A stretch of 64,000 nt of DNA from Takakia lepidozioides (lineage: Eukaryota > Streptophyta > Takakiopsida > Takakiales > Takakiaceae): assembly GCA_030704615.1 (NCBI GenBank), contig CM060733.1:33234001-33298000 (forward strand), in the 5' to 3' direction. Of the stretch, positions 44,890 to 55,700 are shown piece by piece. The position numbers were made by a program, and so were the translations under genes. The notes beneath the pieces are model-generated. The model saw nothing but the letters and a program-made list of their open reading frames with translations. It was not told where the DNA came from and made no database searches. Every line of letters starts with the position of its first letter. Position 1 is the stretch's first letter.

Positions 44890-46224
44890 AGAGATATTTA
44901 GCAAAAAGAGAAAGTTATCTGAAAGCTAATTATCCATATCTTTGGGAGAGAGGAATAGACATAGGGGAATCATCTGGACCTCTCACACCATTTTGATCAG
45001 AGAGTACATCACCCATACCGGAAGAACTAGAGTTGGATGCCACTCCTTCTTTTTCTTTGCAAGAAAGATTAAGGGAATTGGTACGGGAAGAAGATCACCA
45101 CGAGGTGAAAGATCTGAGGTACATCCCTGGATAAAAGATTTGACAGAAATCTTTGATAAGAGTTGGCATGGAACACCAAAAGCGAGGAACTCCAGTTTCT
45201 GAAACGGAAGGTGAAGAAGGAGGAGAGGATGTGGCAGAGCCAACGGAGAGTTCAGACTCTCCAACACCATTGCAGTTGAGTTACATGATGAGTGAAGAAG
45301 AAACCAAGGGCAGAACTGGAGAGAGATGAAAACAGAGGGAAGAAATTGGAAGAGGAAGAGTATGAAGAAGTAGACCCAACAGCTGAGGTTGAGACTACAA
45401 CCAGGACATCCCAACCCGTTGGACCTGGATCAAGTGGAGCACTTGGATCACAGGCCAACGAAGGTGTCGGCTCAGGGGGATCAGGCGGGCAGCCTGGATC
45501 TGGCTCTGGGGGGACAGGGAGTGTGGGAAGTAGTGCAACTGGAGCTGGGATACTGTGAATATCGTGGGGCCGTAGTAGAGTGGGAGTGCTCAGGGGCCAC
45601 CACTGGGTGGAAGATCCACCACAACTACAACAGGTCCTCAAGGACCAGCACCAGCAAGGGGGCCAACATCTGTCAGTGGGCAGAAGGTAGGGCCACAGAT
45701 GGCGTTACAACCAACACGGGCAAAACCACCTTTTCCAATATATTCAGGAAAATGGGGATCCTGATGTACACATTAGCCAATTTGAGCACATGTGTATTGT
45801 GAACAATGAGAATGGCGATGATGCCAAGATGAGATTGTTTCCTTGTTCACTTATCAAGAAAGCAAGTGAATGGTATGCAAGATTCCCTGATAATCATTTC
45901 CTAACCTGGAATGGCTTGAATACAACATTCCGAAATAGGTTCAGGACAAGTAAAACTGAGGATGAAGTGTATGGAAGTTTACAACAGTTAAAGCAAAAGA
46001 AGCATGAAACTGTTGAGGAGTATATGGAAAAAATGGAATTGATGATGAAAAAGCTGGTTGTTGTACCAGCACCAGGTTTACAGAAGACTTGGTTTGTGAG
46101 TGGACTAAGACCAGAGTTGCAAAAGAAAGTGGATAGTATGTTACCCCATAATACAGTGGAGGAGGCATTTGAAACAGCGAACAGAATTGAGCAATTGGAA
46201 TGCTCAGGAGAGAGAAAAGGATGA
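44890..46224 (+). pseudogene. Gag of copy B
   Basis: It has the same layout as copy A without the inversion: acidic start with several frameshifts, Gly/Ser linker (GSGGSGGQPGSGSGGTG), then ANLSTCVL/QFEHMCIVNNENGDDAKM, FPCSLIKKASEWYARFPDNH, EVYGSLQQLKQKKHETVEEY and WFVSGLRPELQKKVDSMLPH, ending near EQLECSGERKG. Frameshifts before 45790 break the N-terminal third. Confidence 0.8.
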
Positions 46225-46296
46225 TGAGGACTCTGAGGATGAGTCAGATGAGGAAGAAGAGCAAGAGCTGAAAGGAAGAGTAAGAGGAAGGAGAAG

Positions 46297-46830
46297 TTGA
46301 AGAGGGATAACTATGAGAAAAGATTAGAAGAAATCTTGAAGAAGTATGCCACAGAGGCTGCAACACATTGGAGGAAGGGTGTTTGGTGTGCAAAGTGCCA
46401 GAATGAAGGCCATACCACCACTGAATGCCACATGAAGGAGAAACACTGTACTATCTGTAAAATGGATAACCATTCTACTGAGAATTGTTACTACAACAAA
46501 AGGACAGCAGCTAGAGAACCTAGGCAAGTAAGGGTGCATCAAGTGCAGCCCAGCCAAGAAGAAACAGTGATCAGGACCACTATGGTAGGCCTGGTGGTTA
46601 TAACAATGGCATGGAAGGGAGAGGTAATTCAAGAGGGAATTACCAAGGAATTCCAGAGGCAACTATCAGGGTAATCCAAGGGGAATTATCAGCCAGGGAA
46701 TCAGGATTACAGAAACAATCCAGAACAGACCAAGGGCGAGGACCTAATGGGGAAGAACTGTGTTACTATTGTAATCAGGCAGCCATCGCAAGGCAGCCTG
46801 TCCATTCTGGATCAGACACCAGAATGAGAT
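46297..46830 (+). pseudogene. Zinc-knuckle region of copy B
   Basis: CCHC knuckles CAKCQNEGHTTTEC and CTICKMDNHSTENC are intact, and a third (CYYCNQA...) is damaged by a deletion. The Gly/Asn/Arg-rich linker is frameshifted. It joins directly to the protease region, unlike copy A, where the aORF follows. Confidence 0.8.
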
Positions 46831-47541
46831 GAGAGCTCCTGTGAATGAGGGGCCAGTGGTGGCAGCTCACATGGTTAGGCCATGTGTTGTACCAGAAGTA
46901 AGTACAATGATAGTAACGAGAAGCAAAGCCAAACTAATACCTCCAGTAGATGAGGAAGATGATGATAATGAAGATGGCAGTGATGTGCCTGAAGATGATG
47001 AGGCTTGGAGAGATGAGAAGGAACTGCACAGGAAGTGGCAGATACCATAAGGGAAATGCAGAAGAGTACTGATATTCCTATGGCAGATTCCTCTGATTCT
47101 GAAAGAGAAGAGGAAGTGAGTGAGGATGAAGGGAAGAAAGAAGCTGCAGACATGCAGAGTAATGAAGGGACTTTGGCTGAAGTAATATGCCAGTCCAAAG
47201 CAGAGATTACCATTGGACAGCTATTGGCTGTGGCACCTTATTGTAGACACAGGCTGTATCAAGCAATCAATCGAATTGCCCATGTGACAAGGAACACAGA
47301 CCTGAACAGCAAGGTGACCAGTTATAATGTGAAGCCGGAAGGGCGAGAAACAGTCATGGACTTTGATGATTCTATGCCAGTAATCCAATTGAGAATTGGA
47401 AGCACAGAACTAACTGATGTACTGATAGATGGAGGCTCTGGAGTGAATATCATGACAGACCAATTAAGGCAGAAGCTTGGTCTAAGTAACATGAAGCCAG
47501 CCCAATTTACAGTAACAATGGCAGATCAAAGAAGTGTATAG
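46831..47541 (+). pseudogene. Aspartic protease region of copy B
   Basis: An acidic linker (PPVDEEDDDNEDGSDVPEDD) leads into the retropepsin-like core: MPVIQLRIGSTELTDVLIDG with the active-site Asp in DGGSGVN, typical of plant Tat/Athila proteases that carry DGG in place of DTG or DSG, followed by LRQKLGLSNMKPAQFTVTMA. It ends at a stop after QRSV. It would cut the element polyprotein. Confidence 0.7.
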
Positions 47542-48121
47542 CCACTGGGATTGATAAGAGGAGTTAAGATACAGATTCAAAGATGATCTTTATGATCACA
47601 GTAACTGTGTTAAAAATGGATGAAGTCATGGAAGCTTACTCCTTATTGTTGGGACGTCCGTGGCTGGCTGAAACAGGCCAGGGTATTCCATGACGGAATT
47701 CACAGTTACTAACTGTGCATGATGGGATGCACAAGATACAAATTACCACTAAGAAATCTAGTAGATTACCTGCTACGAGAAGACCTCGAGGGGTCAGGGA
47801 GTATGACTGGGGGGGAGGACTGGATGAGGAGCAGGAAGCTACCCTGTTCGCTGCACACCCAGAGTGGGAGCAGGTTGTTGAAATGCAGCTGGAAGGCCTA
47901 AGTTGTTTAAAAGGTATCTGTTGTGGTGTAGTGACAACAACACCAATTGAAGGTGAAACAAGCAGTTACCCACCACATTTCTATGAAGAAAGAGAAGGAG
48001 AAATGGAAATCCTAGAGGAACCAGCCACTGTGAGTTTACAGGATGAAGTGGTGACTGGTTGGACAATCACAGCTGATGAGCAGGTGAGAGAAGTGAATGT
48101 GGGAACTGAAGAGGAACGAGG

Positions 48122-49089
48122 ATGGTGAAGGTAGGGGCTGATTTGGAGCCCGAATTCTTTGAGGAAGCTAAGAGTTTGTTCATCAAATACAGAGATGTAT
48201 TTGCTTGGAGCTACGAGGATCTAAAGGGATACCACCTGAGATCTGTCAGCATAAGATTGAATTGGAACCAAGGTCAGTACCAATCAAACAGGCAAGGTAC
48301 AGAATGAATCCCAACTATGCACAGAAGGTTGGAGAAGAGATCAAGAAGTTGGCTGAGGCTAAGTTTATATACCTGATAGAGTATACAACTTGGTTGTCAC
48401 CCATTGTGATAGTTTCCAAGAAGAATGGTAAACTGAGAGTTTGTGTGAACTATAAGAAGTTGAATGCTTGCACGAAGAAAGATCCTTTCCCTTTGCCATT
48501 CACAGAAGCGGTATTGGACACTGTGGCAGGCCATGAGATGTACTCATTCATGGATGGGCTTCAGTGGTTATAATCAAGTGCAAGTGGCAGAAGAAGACCA
48601 GGGAAAGACAGCTTTCATCACAGACTGGGGTGCTTATGCATACAAAGTCATGCCTTTTGGACTTTGTAATGCACCAGCAACCTTTCAGAGAGTGATAAGT
48701 GAATCTTTTCATGAGTATTTGGATGATTTCATGCAGGTGTTCTTGGATGATTTAGTGTGTACAGCTCTAAGAATGAGCACTTGCATAAATTGGAGTTATA
48801 TTTGGCCAGATGCAGGATGAGAGGTCTGGGCTTGAATCTAGAGAAGTGTACTTTCTGTGTGAACTCAGGGGTGCTTTTCGGACACATTGTGTGTAAGAGG
48901 GGACTTCTTGTGGATCCCAGGAAGACAGAGGCCATTAAAGCCTCTCCACCACCAGTAAATGTTAAGAGTCTAAGGAGATTCCTTGGACAAACCAGTTATT
49001 ACAGAAGATTTGTCAAAAGGTATGCACAGATAGCAGCACCATTGAGCAAGCTTCTGAAGAAAAGATGCAGTGTTTGCATGGACAGCTGA
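48122..49089 (+). pseudogene. Reverse transcriptase of copy B
   Basis: Frame-shifted RT: FFEEAKSLFIKYRDVFAWSY, NPNYAQKVGEEIKKLAEAKF, WLSPIVIVSKKNGKLRVCVN, then GYNQVQVAEEDQGKTAFITD, KVMPFGLCNAPATFQRVI and the catalytic box read as FLDD (YxDD position), then LNLEKCTFCVNSGVLFGHIV and LRRFLGQTSYYRRFVKRYAQ. The FLDD box and the sequence after it point to the Tat/Athila side of Ty3. At least three frameshifts (near 48555, 48755 and 49060) kill it. Confidence 0.8.
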
Positions 49090-49623
49090 ATGTCAACAGG
49101 CTTTTGAGGAACTTACATTGTCAGTAACAACTACACCTGTGCTGATTAACCCTCACTGGCATGTAGTATTTCATGTTCACTGTGATGCCTCAGGAGAAGC
49201 GTTGGGAGCGGTGTTAGCCCAAAATGTTACAGGAAATATAGATTCACCTGTGTACTATGCTAGCAGGTTGATGAACAGCGCTGAAAAGAACTATAGCCCA
49301 ACTGAAAGAGAAGCACTGGCAATGATTTATGCAGTCAAGAAATTCAGGCATTACCTATTGGGAAGAAATTTATGTTTTATGTGGATCACCAGGCTCTGAT
49401 ATATCTGGTGAACAAACCTTTGATAAGTGGAAGGATAGCAAGGTGGTTAATAATCTTGCACGAGTTTGAGTTCGAAGTTGTTTACAAGCCTGGCCGTTTG
49501 CATCTTGTGGCAGATCATTTGTCACGCCTAACAACAGGAGAGCCCGCCACAGGAGTAGACGAACAATTACCTGATGCGAGTTTATTTGCATGGAGGTGCA
49601 AGGAAGTGCAGATGAATGGTTAG
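49070..49623 (+). pseudogene. RNase H region of copy B
   Basis: RNase H core: FHVHCDASGEALGAVLAQ (first Asp), YSPTEREALAMIYAVKKFRH (Glu), YVDHQALIYLVNKP (Asp) and the end LHLVADHLSRL. One frameshift lies near 49372. It follows RT in the normal Ty3 order. Confidence 0.8.
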
Positions 49624-49639
49624 ATTGGCAGTGGCCAAT

Positions 49640-50872
49640 CAGATACTACCTTACTCATGGTCAGTGCACCTAGTTATGGTAAGGAGCAGAGGAAGAGAAT
49701 CGCTATCAAGGCTTTACCTTATACTATGGTAGGGGGGCAGAATGTATAAGCTAGGACCTGATGGAGTACTTAAACGATGCTTGTACCACCATGAAGTAAA
49801 TAAAGTTTTGGAGGAAGTTCATAAAGGAGTGGCTGGAGGTCATTTTGGAGAAGAGACTACCAGTAGGAAGATACTACTTGCAGGTTACTGGTGGCCTACT
49901 TTGTTCAAAGATGTACACAAGTATTGTTAGAGTTGTGATGAATGTCAGAGGCTAGGACCTTTGCAGAGATCTGGGAAGATGGCTTTGCATCCTACGATGC
50001 CTACTGAACCATTTCAGAATGGGGACTAGACTTTGTTGGACCAATTAACCCACCGGCCAAGAATACACAGAACAAGTACATAATTACAACCACTGATTAT
50101 ACTACGAAGTGGGTGGAAGCTAAAGCTCTGAGGGACAACACAGCCAAGTCCACAGCAAGGTTCCTGTTTGAGAACATACTTACACGATTTGGCTGTCCCT
50201 TGGAATTTATCAGTGACCAGGGAAGTCACTTCATTAATGAGACCATTGAACTATTGACTAAAGAGTTCATGATTGTGCATAGGAAGAGTACAACGTATTA
50301 CCCACAGGGTAAGGGCAGGCAGAGGCTACCAACAAAATACTATGTACTATCTTGGCTAAGATAGTCAATGCAAACAGAACGGATTGGGATTCAAAGCTGC
50401 TGACAGCTTTGTGGTCATACACGACTTCATATAAAGTCACCACTAAGTATACACCATTCCAATTAGTTTATGGTATGGAAGCTTTACTTCCAGTGGAATT
50501 CGTGTTACCTACTATGAGAACTGAATGGGGAAAAAGAATGGAATTGGAAGATTCAATTAAAGTCAGGAAACATGAATTATACCATGTGGAAGAAGTACGT
50601 GCTGATGCAGCTGATAACATGACCAGAATTCAGATGAAGAGAAGGAACAGTTTGATGAAGGCAAATTAAAGACTTTTAAGACGGGAGATTTGGTTCTCTG
50701 GTTGCAGAAGAAGGGGAAGATTAAAGCTTCTAAGCTTAAATCACCATGGAAAGGACCTTATGTCATACAGAAGATGTATGATAACAACACAGCCATGTTA
50801 CAAACCATTAACAAAGAGATGCTGAGAAGAGTCAATGCCAATAAGTTGAAGGGGGTACAGTGGTATCCATGA
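49640..50872 (+). pseudogene. Integrase of copy B
   Basis: It reads LGPDGVLKRCLYHHEVNKVL, YWWPTLFKDVHKYC, a stop, SCDECQRLGPL, then frames with DFVGPINPPAKNTQ, TDYTTKWVEAKALRDN (Asp), FISDQGSHFINETIELL (Asp) and STTYYPQG followed by a frameshift where the Glu should be, then YTPFQLVYGMEALLPVEFV. The C-terminal piece KASKLKSPWKGPYVIQKMYD and INKEMLRRVNANKLKGVQWY ends at 50872. It is inactive. Confidence 0.8.
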
Positions 50873-51007
50873 CAAACCATTGCAGCACGATTTGCATGTT
50901 GAAACGCAAAAGCAGTCACGGGCTGCGCCAGTGATACCAACGGAATATGAAGCACTTGTCGCTAAGCTGAGCATATATGACTAGGGCGGGAACTACAGGT
51001 GTTCGTA

Positions 51008-51183
51008 TACCTATCACAGCCCATCACAGCGTGACACAGCCTATCACAGCCCATCACAGTGCCACACAGCCTATCACAGCCCATCACAACGTCCCACAGC
51101 CTATCACAGCCCATCACAGCGTCGCACAGCCTATCACAGCCCATCACAGTGCCACACAGCCTATCACAGCCCAACACAGCCCA
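51008..51183. repeat. 32-bp higher-order cacagcc array, right end of copy B
   Basis: Units near atcacagccc repeat every 10-11 bp and group into about five 32-bp blocks of the form cacagcctatcacagccc. It lies just after the integrase end, where the 3' LTR of copy B would start. Confidence 0.9.
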
Positions 51184-51625
51184 TACAGATTACATAGTCC
51201 ATAGGGTCAGTGACAGGTGGGCGCGAATTACGTTAGAAAAGTGGCCATCAAGTGAAGAAAAAGTTTGGAGGTCAAACTTGGAGAATGTGCCACGCGGAGA
51301 GGGGAAGACGGGGGCATGTTTAGAAATGGACACGTGGCGGCTAAGGCGAAGCACACCGCGCTGCATCAATTGCAAAAGTGAGTTTTATCATGCAAGAGGT
51401 CAAATCGGGCCGTCAAAGTACCTACCTGGTACAACAACTATTACTAATTGTGGGCCCATTAATGCATTCAGTGCCAGGGTAACAGAATCCTTTTCGAGTT
51501 CAGAAAAGGGAAACCTATGCCACATGTGCTGTCCTATTGGACATTCCAGGTGGAAATGTCCATAGAGGGGGGTGGAAATAAGGAATTATCTAAGCAGTCC
51601 ACAGCCAATCAGGAGTGAGAATTAC

Positions 51626-52294
51626 ATGCAGGTGGTTCCCTCCAAGAAACAAGAACAAGAAATAGGAAGTGTTATGAGCGGAAGAGTCGGAGTGGCTCTG
51701 AATAGCCAAGCTCTCGACGGAAGGGGTAATCAAAGCACTAGCCTGGTAGCTATGGCAGATGTAACCGATTACACACTCGCTTTACTTCTCACGCAGTGGC
51801 GCAAGGACGGACGCATTGAGAGATTTCCGGTTCCTCAGACCCAGCCATTGCAGACTGCTTGGTCCAGTAGAGACGGATTGGACAATTCTGCACATCCCAC
51901 AATGCGATTCGGAAGAGTGAAGAGACGACACCCTCCCAACAAGTTGAATGAGACTCGGATTGCCAATGCTCTTGGGATGGCTTGCACTATTCAGAGCTCC
52001 GTGGACGTACCCCCACCCGGCCTTGGGCGTGTGTATCGGATGGCAACGGCCGGCTCGGCTGTACGCGACGATGTATACACAATTACGATTGGAGTGGAGC
52101 CGACTTGCAATTGTACGGACTTCTCGTTGATGGAAGCAAAGAAGGGTTCAAAGTATTATCCGTGCAAGCATCTGTATTACATTTACCTGAAGAGGTTGAG
52201 GATGAACGTGACTATTGATGACTTTATTCATGCACCGGCGTTGAGCGTGAACGAGCTGCACAAACTCCTCCTTAGGGATTCCAGAAATCATTGA
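51626..52294 (+). CDS. SWIM zinc-finger protein
   Basis: Single open frame of 222 residues from the first ATG (51626); ATG 51753 (MADVTDYTLALLLTQW) is an alternative giving 180 residues. The C-terminal half is a SWIM finger: DVYTITIGVEPTCNCTDFSL (CxC) and then YYPCKHLYYIYLKRL (CxH), followed by FIHAPALSVNELHKLL. SWIM fingers bind DNA or proteins and occur in MULE transposases, FAR1-like factors and ZSWIM/MEX ubiquitin ligases. The TITIG..P.C.C pattern is closest to the MEX-like type. No transposase domain is present. The frame is intact although surrounded by dead elements, so it may be a live gene. Upstream DNA has a cacgtgg G-box near 51332. Confidence 0.65.
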   Translation: MQVVPSKKQEQEIGSVMSGRVGVALNSQALDGRGNQSTSLVAMADVTDYTLALLLTQWRKDGRIERFPVPQTQPLQTAWSSRDGLDNSAHPTMRFGRVKRRHPPNKLNETRIANALGMACTIQSSVDVPPPGLGRVYRMATAGSAVRDDVYTITIGVEPTCNCTDFSLMEAKKGSKYYPCKHLYYIYLKRLRMNVTIDDFIHAPALSVNELHKLLLRDSRNH

Positions 52295-52435
52295 TGGGGC
52301 AAAGGGAATCCTCCATATGGATATTTTCAATTGCATTTTGCTATATCAGACTTTTTTTTGCAGTGTAATGAAATGCACCCCAAAACTCCTGGAATGAGGC
52401 AATATTCCATTCAAACTGAGGGGGGGGGGCCATTT

Positions 52436-52760
52436 CTGGAAAAATGGCGCCGAATTTCTCTTTTTGGGGCCGAAAACTGGCTAAGTCCCAACATGCACTG
52501 GTACCTGTGTCTGGGAAATGGCGCCGAATTTCTCTTTTTTGGGCCGAAAATTGGCTAAGTCCCAACATGCACTGGTACCGTGTCTGGAAAAATGGCGCTG
52601 AATTTCTCTTTTTTGGGCCGAAAACTGGCTAAGTCCCAACATGCAATGGTACAGTGTCTGGAAAAATGGCGCCGAATTTCCCTATTTTGCGCCGAAAACT
52701 GGCTAAGTCCGAACATGCACTTGAAAAATGGCGCCGAATTACCTGTCATGAGGGGACCTA
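52436..52760. repeat. 74-bp tandem array
   Basis: Four copies plus a stub start at about 52438, 52513, 52587 and 52661, each with aaatggcgccgaatttctc, gggccgaaaa and ctggctaagtcccaacatgc. A shortened end at 52725-52745 repeats aaaatggcgccgaatta. Confidence 0.9.
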
Positions 52761-52764
52761 TAGC

Positions 52765-52880
52765 CGCGGAATTCGGCACCATTTTTCGCCAGACAGACCT
52801 ATTATCGCGAAATACGTCGCCGTTTTTTCAGGTTACGGACCCTATTACCGCGAAATTCGGCGCCATATTTGCACATGTCG
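52765..52880. repeat. Inverted copies of the array motif
   Basis: Three spaced blocks (gcggaattcggcaccattttt, gcgaaatacgtcgccgttttt and gcgaaattcggcgccatattt) carry the reverse complement of the array core aaatggcgccgaattt, so array and blocks can pair. Confidence 0.75.
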
Positions 52881-53059
52881 CTGGGAATTGGCATGAGCGG
52901 AAGACGAAATATCATGAGCACAACTGTCAAAACTGCAATTTTCCCTTCAAGGGGCCGAATAATATATTTGTTTTTCCTGACACATTGCATTAAATTATTA
53001 TTTTTTATTGTTTTTTTTATTTCGAAATTTGTATTTCTGCTCATGAAAACCGATTGTCT

Positions 53060-55341
53060 TACTACTCCGCTCATGCCGCTCATGCTCATGAAATAGCAAA
53101 CCTCCCAGGTGGTTATCCACCAAGTCGTGTGTGGCACCCCTGAGAGTCTGCTCCTCGGTGAGCCTGTACACATCTAACCGCTGCTGTAAAGCCTCCATGC
53201 GCTTCGCATGAGGTTCAACCAAACTCGCATAGGCAGCAACCAGATTATTGGCTTCCTTCTAAGCCTTGTTAGCCACAAAGAGTTTATTTCTATTGACCAT
53301 GACTGTTAATTGCAACTCCAAGATGTACCTCTCTTGGTCAGCCTCAACCTGTCTGTATTGCTTGAAAGTATTTTCATTGCGACAGATTGTATTCTTCATA
53401 TCAACAATGAGTTTCGCCTGCTCGATTATCTTTGCCTCTGCCTTCATATATCTCTCCCCTTGTCTGTTAACTTCTAATGCAGTTTGCTCAAGAGTAGTTG
53501 TGAGTGTAGCACATTGTATGGTCATCCTCTCATGTACTGCCTGCAACTCCGTATGTAGTGCATTCATTTCTTGCAACTTGCCCTCATGCTTCACCTGCAT
53601 TTGGTATAGCTGTTGCTTATGTGCTTCATGCAACTGGTCATACTCGAGGCCGGCTTCAATCAGGTGTTCCTTGGCCAACTGCAAAGCAGCCTTTGTGTCC
53701 TCTAACTCTTGCTGTAACTTGAGATTGACCTCCTCATCTACCTTGTTAGCACACTTAGTGGCAAGTCGAGCCTCAAACTCCTTCCTGAGTTCCTCCTTCA
53801 AAGCTGCCAATTGGGTAGATGGAACATGGGATTTCACATAAGTGCCCAACAAATTAAGTGTTCTGCTTATGGAACTCATAAGCATGGCCTGCTGAGGGTC
53901 ATCATGGTGAGCTTGCTGTTGTTCTTCCTGATCCTCGACAGTGTGATGCCTCACCAACCATTCAGGCCATTGGCTCACCAGATTTTCTTCCTGAACCACC
54001 TCATCCGCCACAGGTGCTGCAGTGTCTTGATATTCTACCCCTGGTACCTCCGTCACAGGTGTGGGTATTACATGCACAGCAGGGTTTTCCCTAGACAACC
54101 GCTGCACCTCTGGAATCACTGATTCCCTTACCAAACCTGAGTTTTCATAGAGAAGGTCACCCTTCTCAATTTCAGCCACGACCTGCTCTGTAGTGGGAAT
54201 GTCCAACCTTTCTCCTTCCAGAGCAATTGGGGGTGATGTCACAGCATGTACGAACTGTGGAACCTCTAAAACAACTGAGTCAATTGGTTGTGGTGGCTGT
54301 GGTATCAAAGTGACTTCCTCTTCCCTTTCCGAAGACTGTGCTTCCAATAATAACAGCTCTCTGTGCTGCTGTGCCCCATCTTGCACAAGAGCTTGGGAAA
54401 CATTATCGTGCGGTTTATGTGAAGCCAGTGGATCCGCCACTATAGTCATACCCTGCCTCTATCTCTTAGACTGGTGTTGCCATACCAGTCCACCCTCACT
54501 GTGTGAAGAGCCCTGCTCTTCAATTGCAGTGGTTTCTACCTCAAACACTCTCATCTCCTTACGTTCCCGAGTATCAAGTATGCAAGAATCAAGAATTATT
54601 TGGGCAATGACTGGACCAGACACAATGATCGGAGACTTAGCAGCAGTGCCCTGGAACCTCTTCATCTCGTCCACCAATCCATTGTACATTAACTCCGCCA
54701 AGCGACATCCTCTCCCCTCAAAGCCTTCAGGATCTCCTATGTGAATGACCTGCTCAAATACTGTTGGTTCTGTTTCATGAAACAGAACGTTCAATATTTG
54801 GCCAACTTCCCTAAGCCCTGGGTACTCGGCTTTGGTACAAGCGTAACCTTGAGTTTTAAAGAAACTCCCTTCTTGGAACAAATTCCCTATCTGCAATCTT
54901 GCCAGGGCTGTGCTCATCCACATCCACATGTCCTGATGGCAAATCAAACAATTGCTGCAGGTACTGGGGAGTAATTTCTATATCTACTCCCCTCACCTGA
55001 GTAACTCCCGTCCAAGGCTCAAAGTTATGAAGAAATTGTATCATGATCTGCCAATGATGCAAGGACCAGTCCTTGCGTAACAGCCCCTCCAATCGCAACT
55101 CCCTTAACAGTTGTACTGCCTGCGGTGCCGCAATTGTTTGCTTCTGCATTATCGTGGTGCTCTTCACCTTGATATCCTCCATTCCCCTCACTCTCTTCAT
55201 TCTAGACAAACAGAAAGGCTTTGTTTGAAACAGCTGAAGGAAAACTTGCAGGGCACAGAGCATGAAGGTATGGTTGGCACAAAATGGAACAGGTAAGTGC
55301 GTGTAAGCCTGTGGGGCTTGCAAGTAACGAGTGAGCAGCAC
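53060..55341 (-). pseudogene. Additional ORF (aORF) of the Tat-like element, fuller copy
   Basis: Minus-strand frames: AVQLLRELRLEGLLRKDWSL, VDIEITPQYLQQLFDLPSGH, then YPGLREVGQILNVLFHETEP and AKSPIIVSGPVIAQIILDSC, then a 396-codon frame (54449-53259) with SLVRESVIPE-like linker, SISRTLNLLGTYVKSHVPST and a long coiled coil (QLAALKEELRKEFEARLATK to ILELQLTVMVNRN). After one stop it continues AAYASLVEPHAKRMEALQQR and DLVDNHLGGLLFHEHERHER. Total about 700 codons. The N-terminal part is globular, the C-terminal half coiled coil. The function is unknown. Two or three frameshifts and one stop make this copy inactive. Confidence 0.65.
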
Positions 55342-55700
55342 TTCCCTCGAAATGCCGGCAATGTCCTTGCAATTCTCTACTGTGACTCCGACACTCTTGT
55401 CTCCACAATGGGAATGTTGTAATGCTTTACTACAGATGGCTCGTTATGTTGCCGGGGCACGCGCCCTGTGCTCAAAGGAGGTGGCGATCTTGAACGTGCA
55501 GGACTTGCGGTGCTCGACGAGACCTCCTCGGGCAACATCACCGGACCACGAGGGAGCGTGCAAATATTCTTGTCAGCTCGCCATGAATCATCTTCTCCGC
55601 CAGGTGCCTCGTCAAGTCTTCGTCTCACTGGACGGGTATGAACATCTCCTTCCAAATGTTGGCCTCTTCGCAGCAATGGCGTGTCCCGAAGGCCCTCTCT
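55342..55700. other. Junction between aORF copy and LTR
   Basis: The stretch probably holds either the start of the aORF or the U5 end of the LTR. A 110-codon minus frame here (from 55709) has no known domain. Confidence 0.35.

Noticed and set aside
52890-53077. Small MITE with 12-bp terminal inverted repeats (ggcatgagcgga)
   Set aside because: The right arm lies in the repeated HEHERHERS codons of the aORF, and no target duplication was found, so the inverted match is probably chance.
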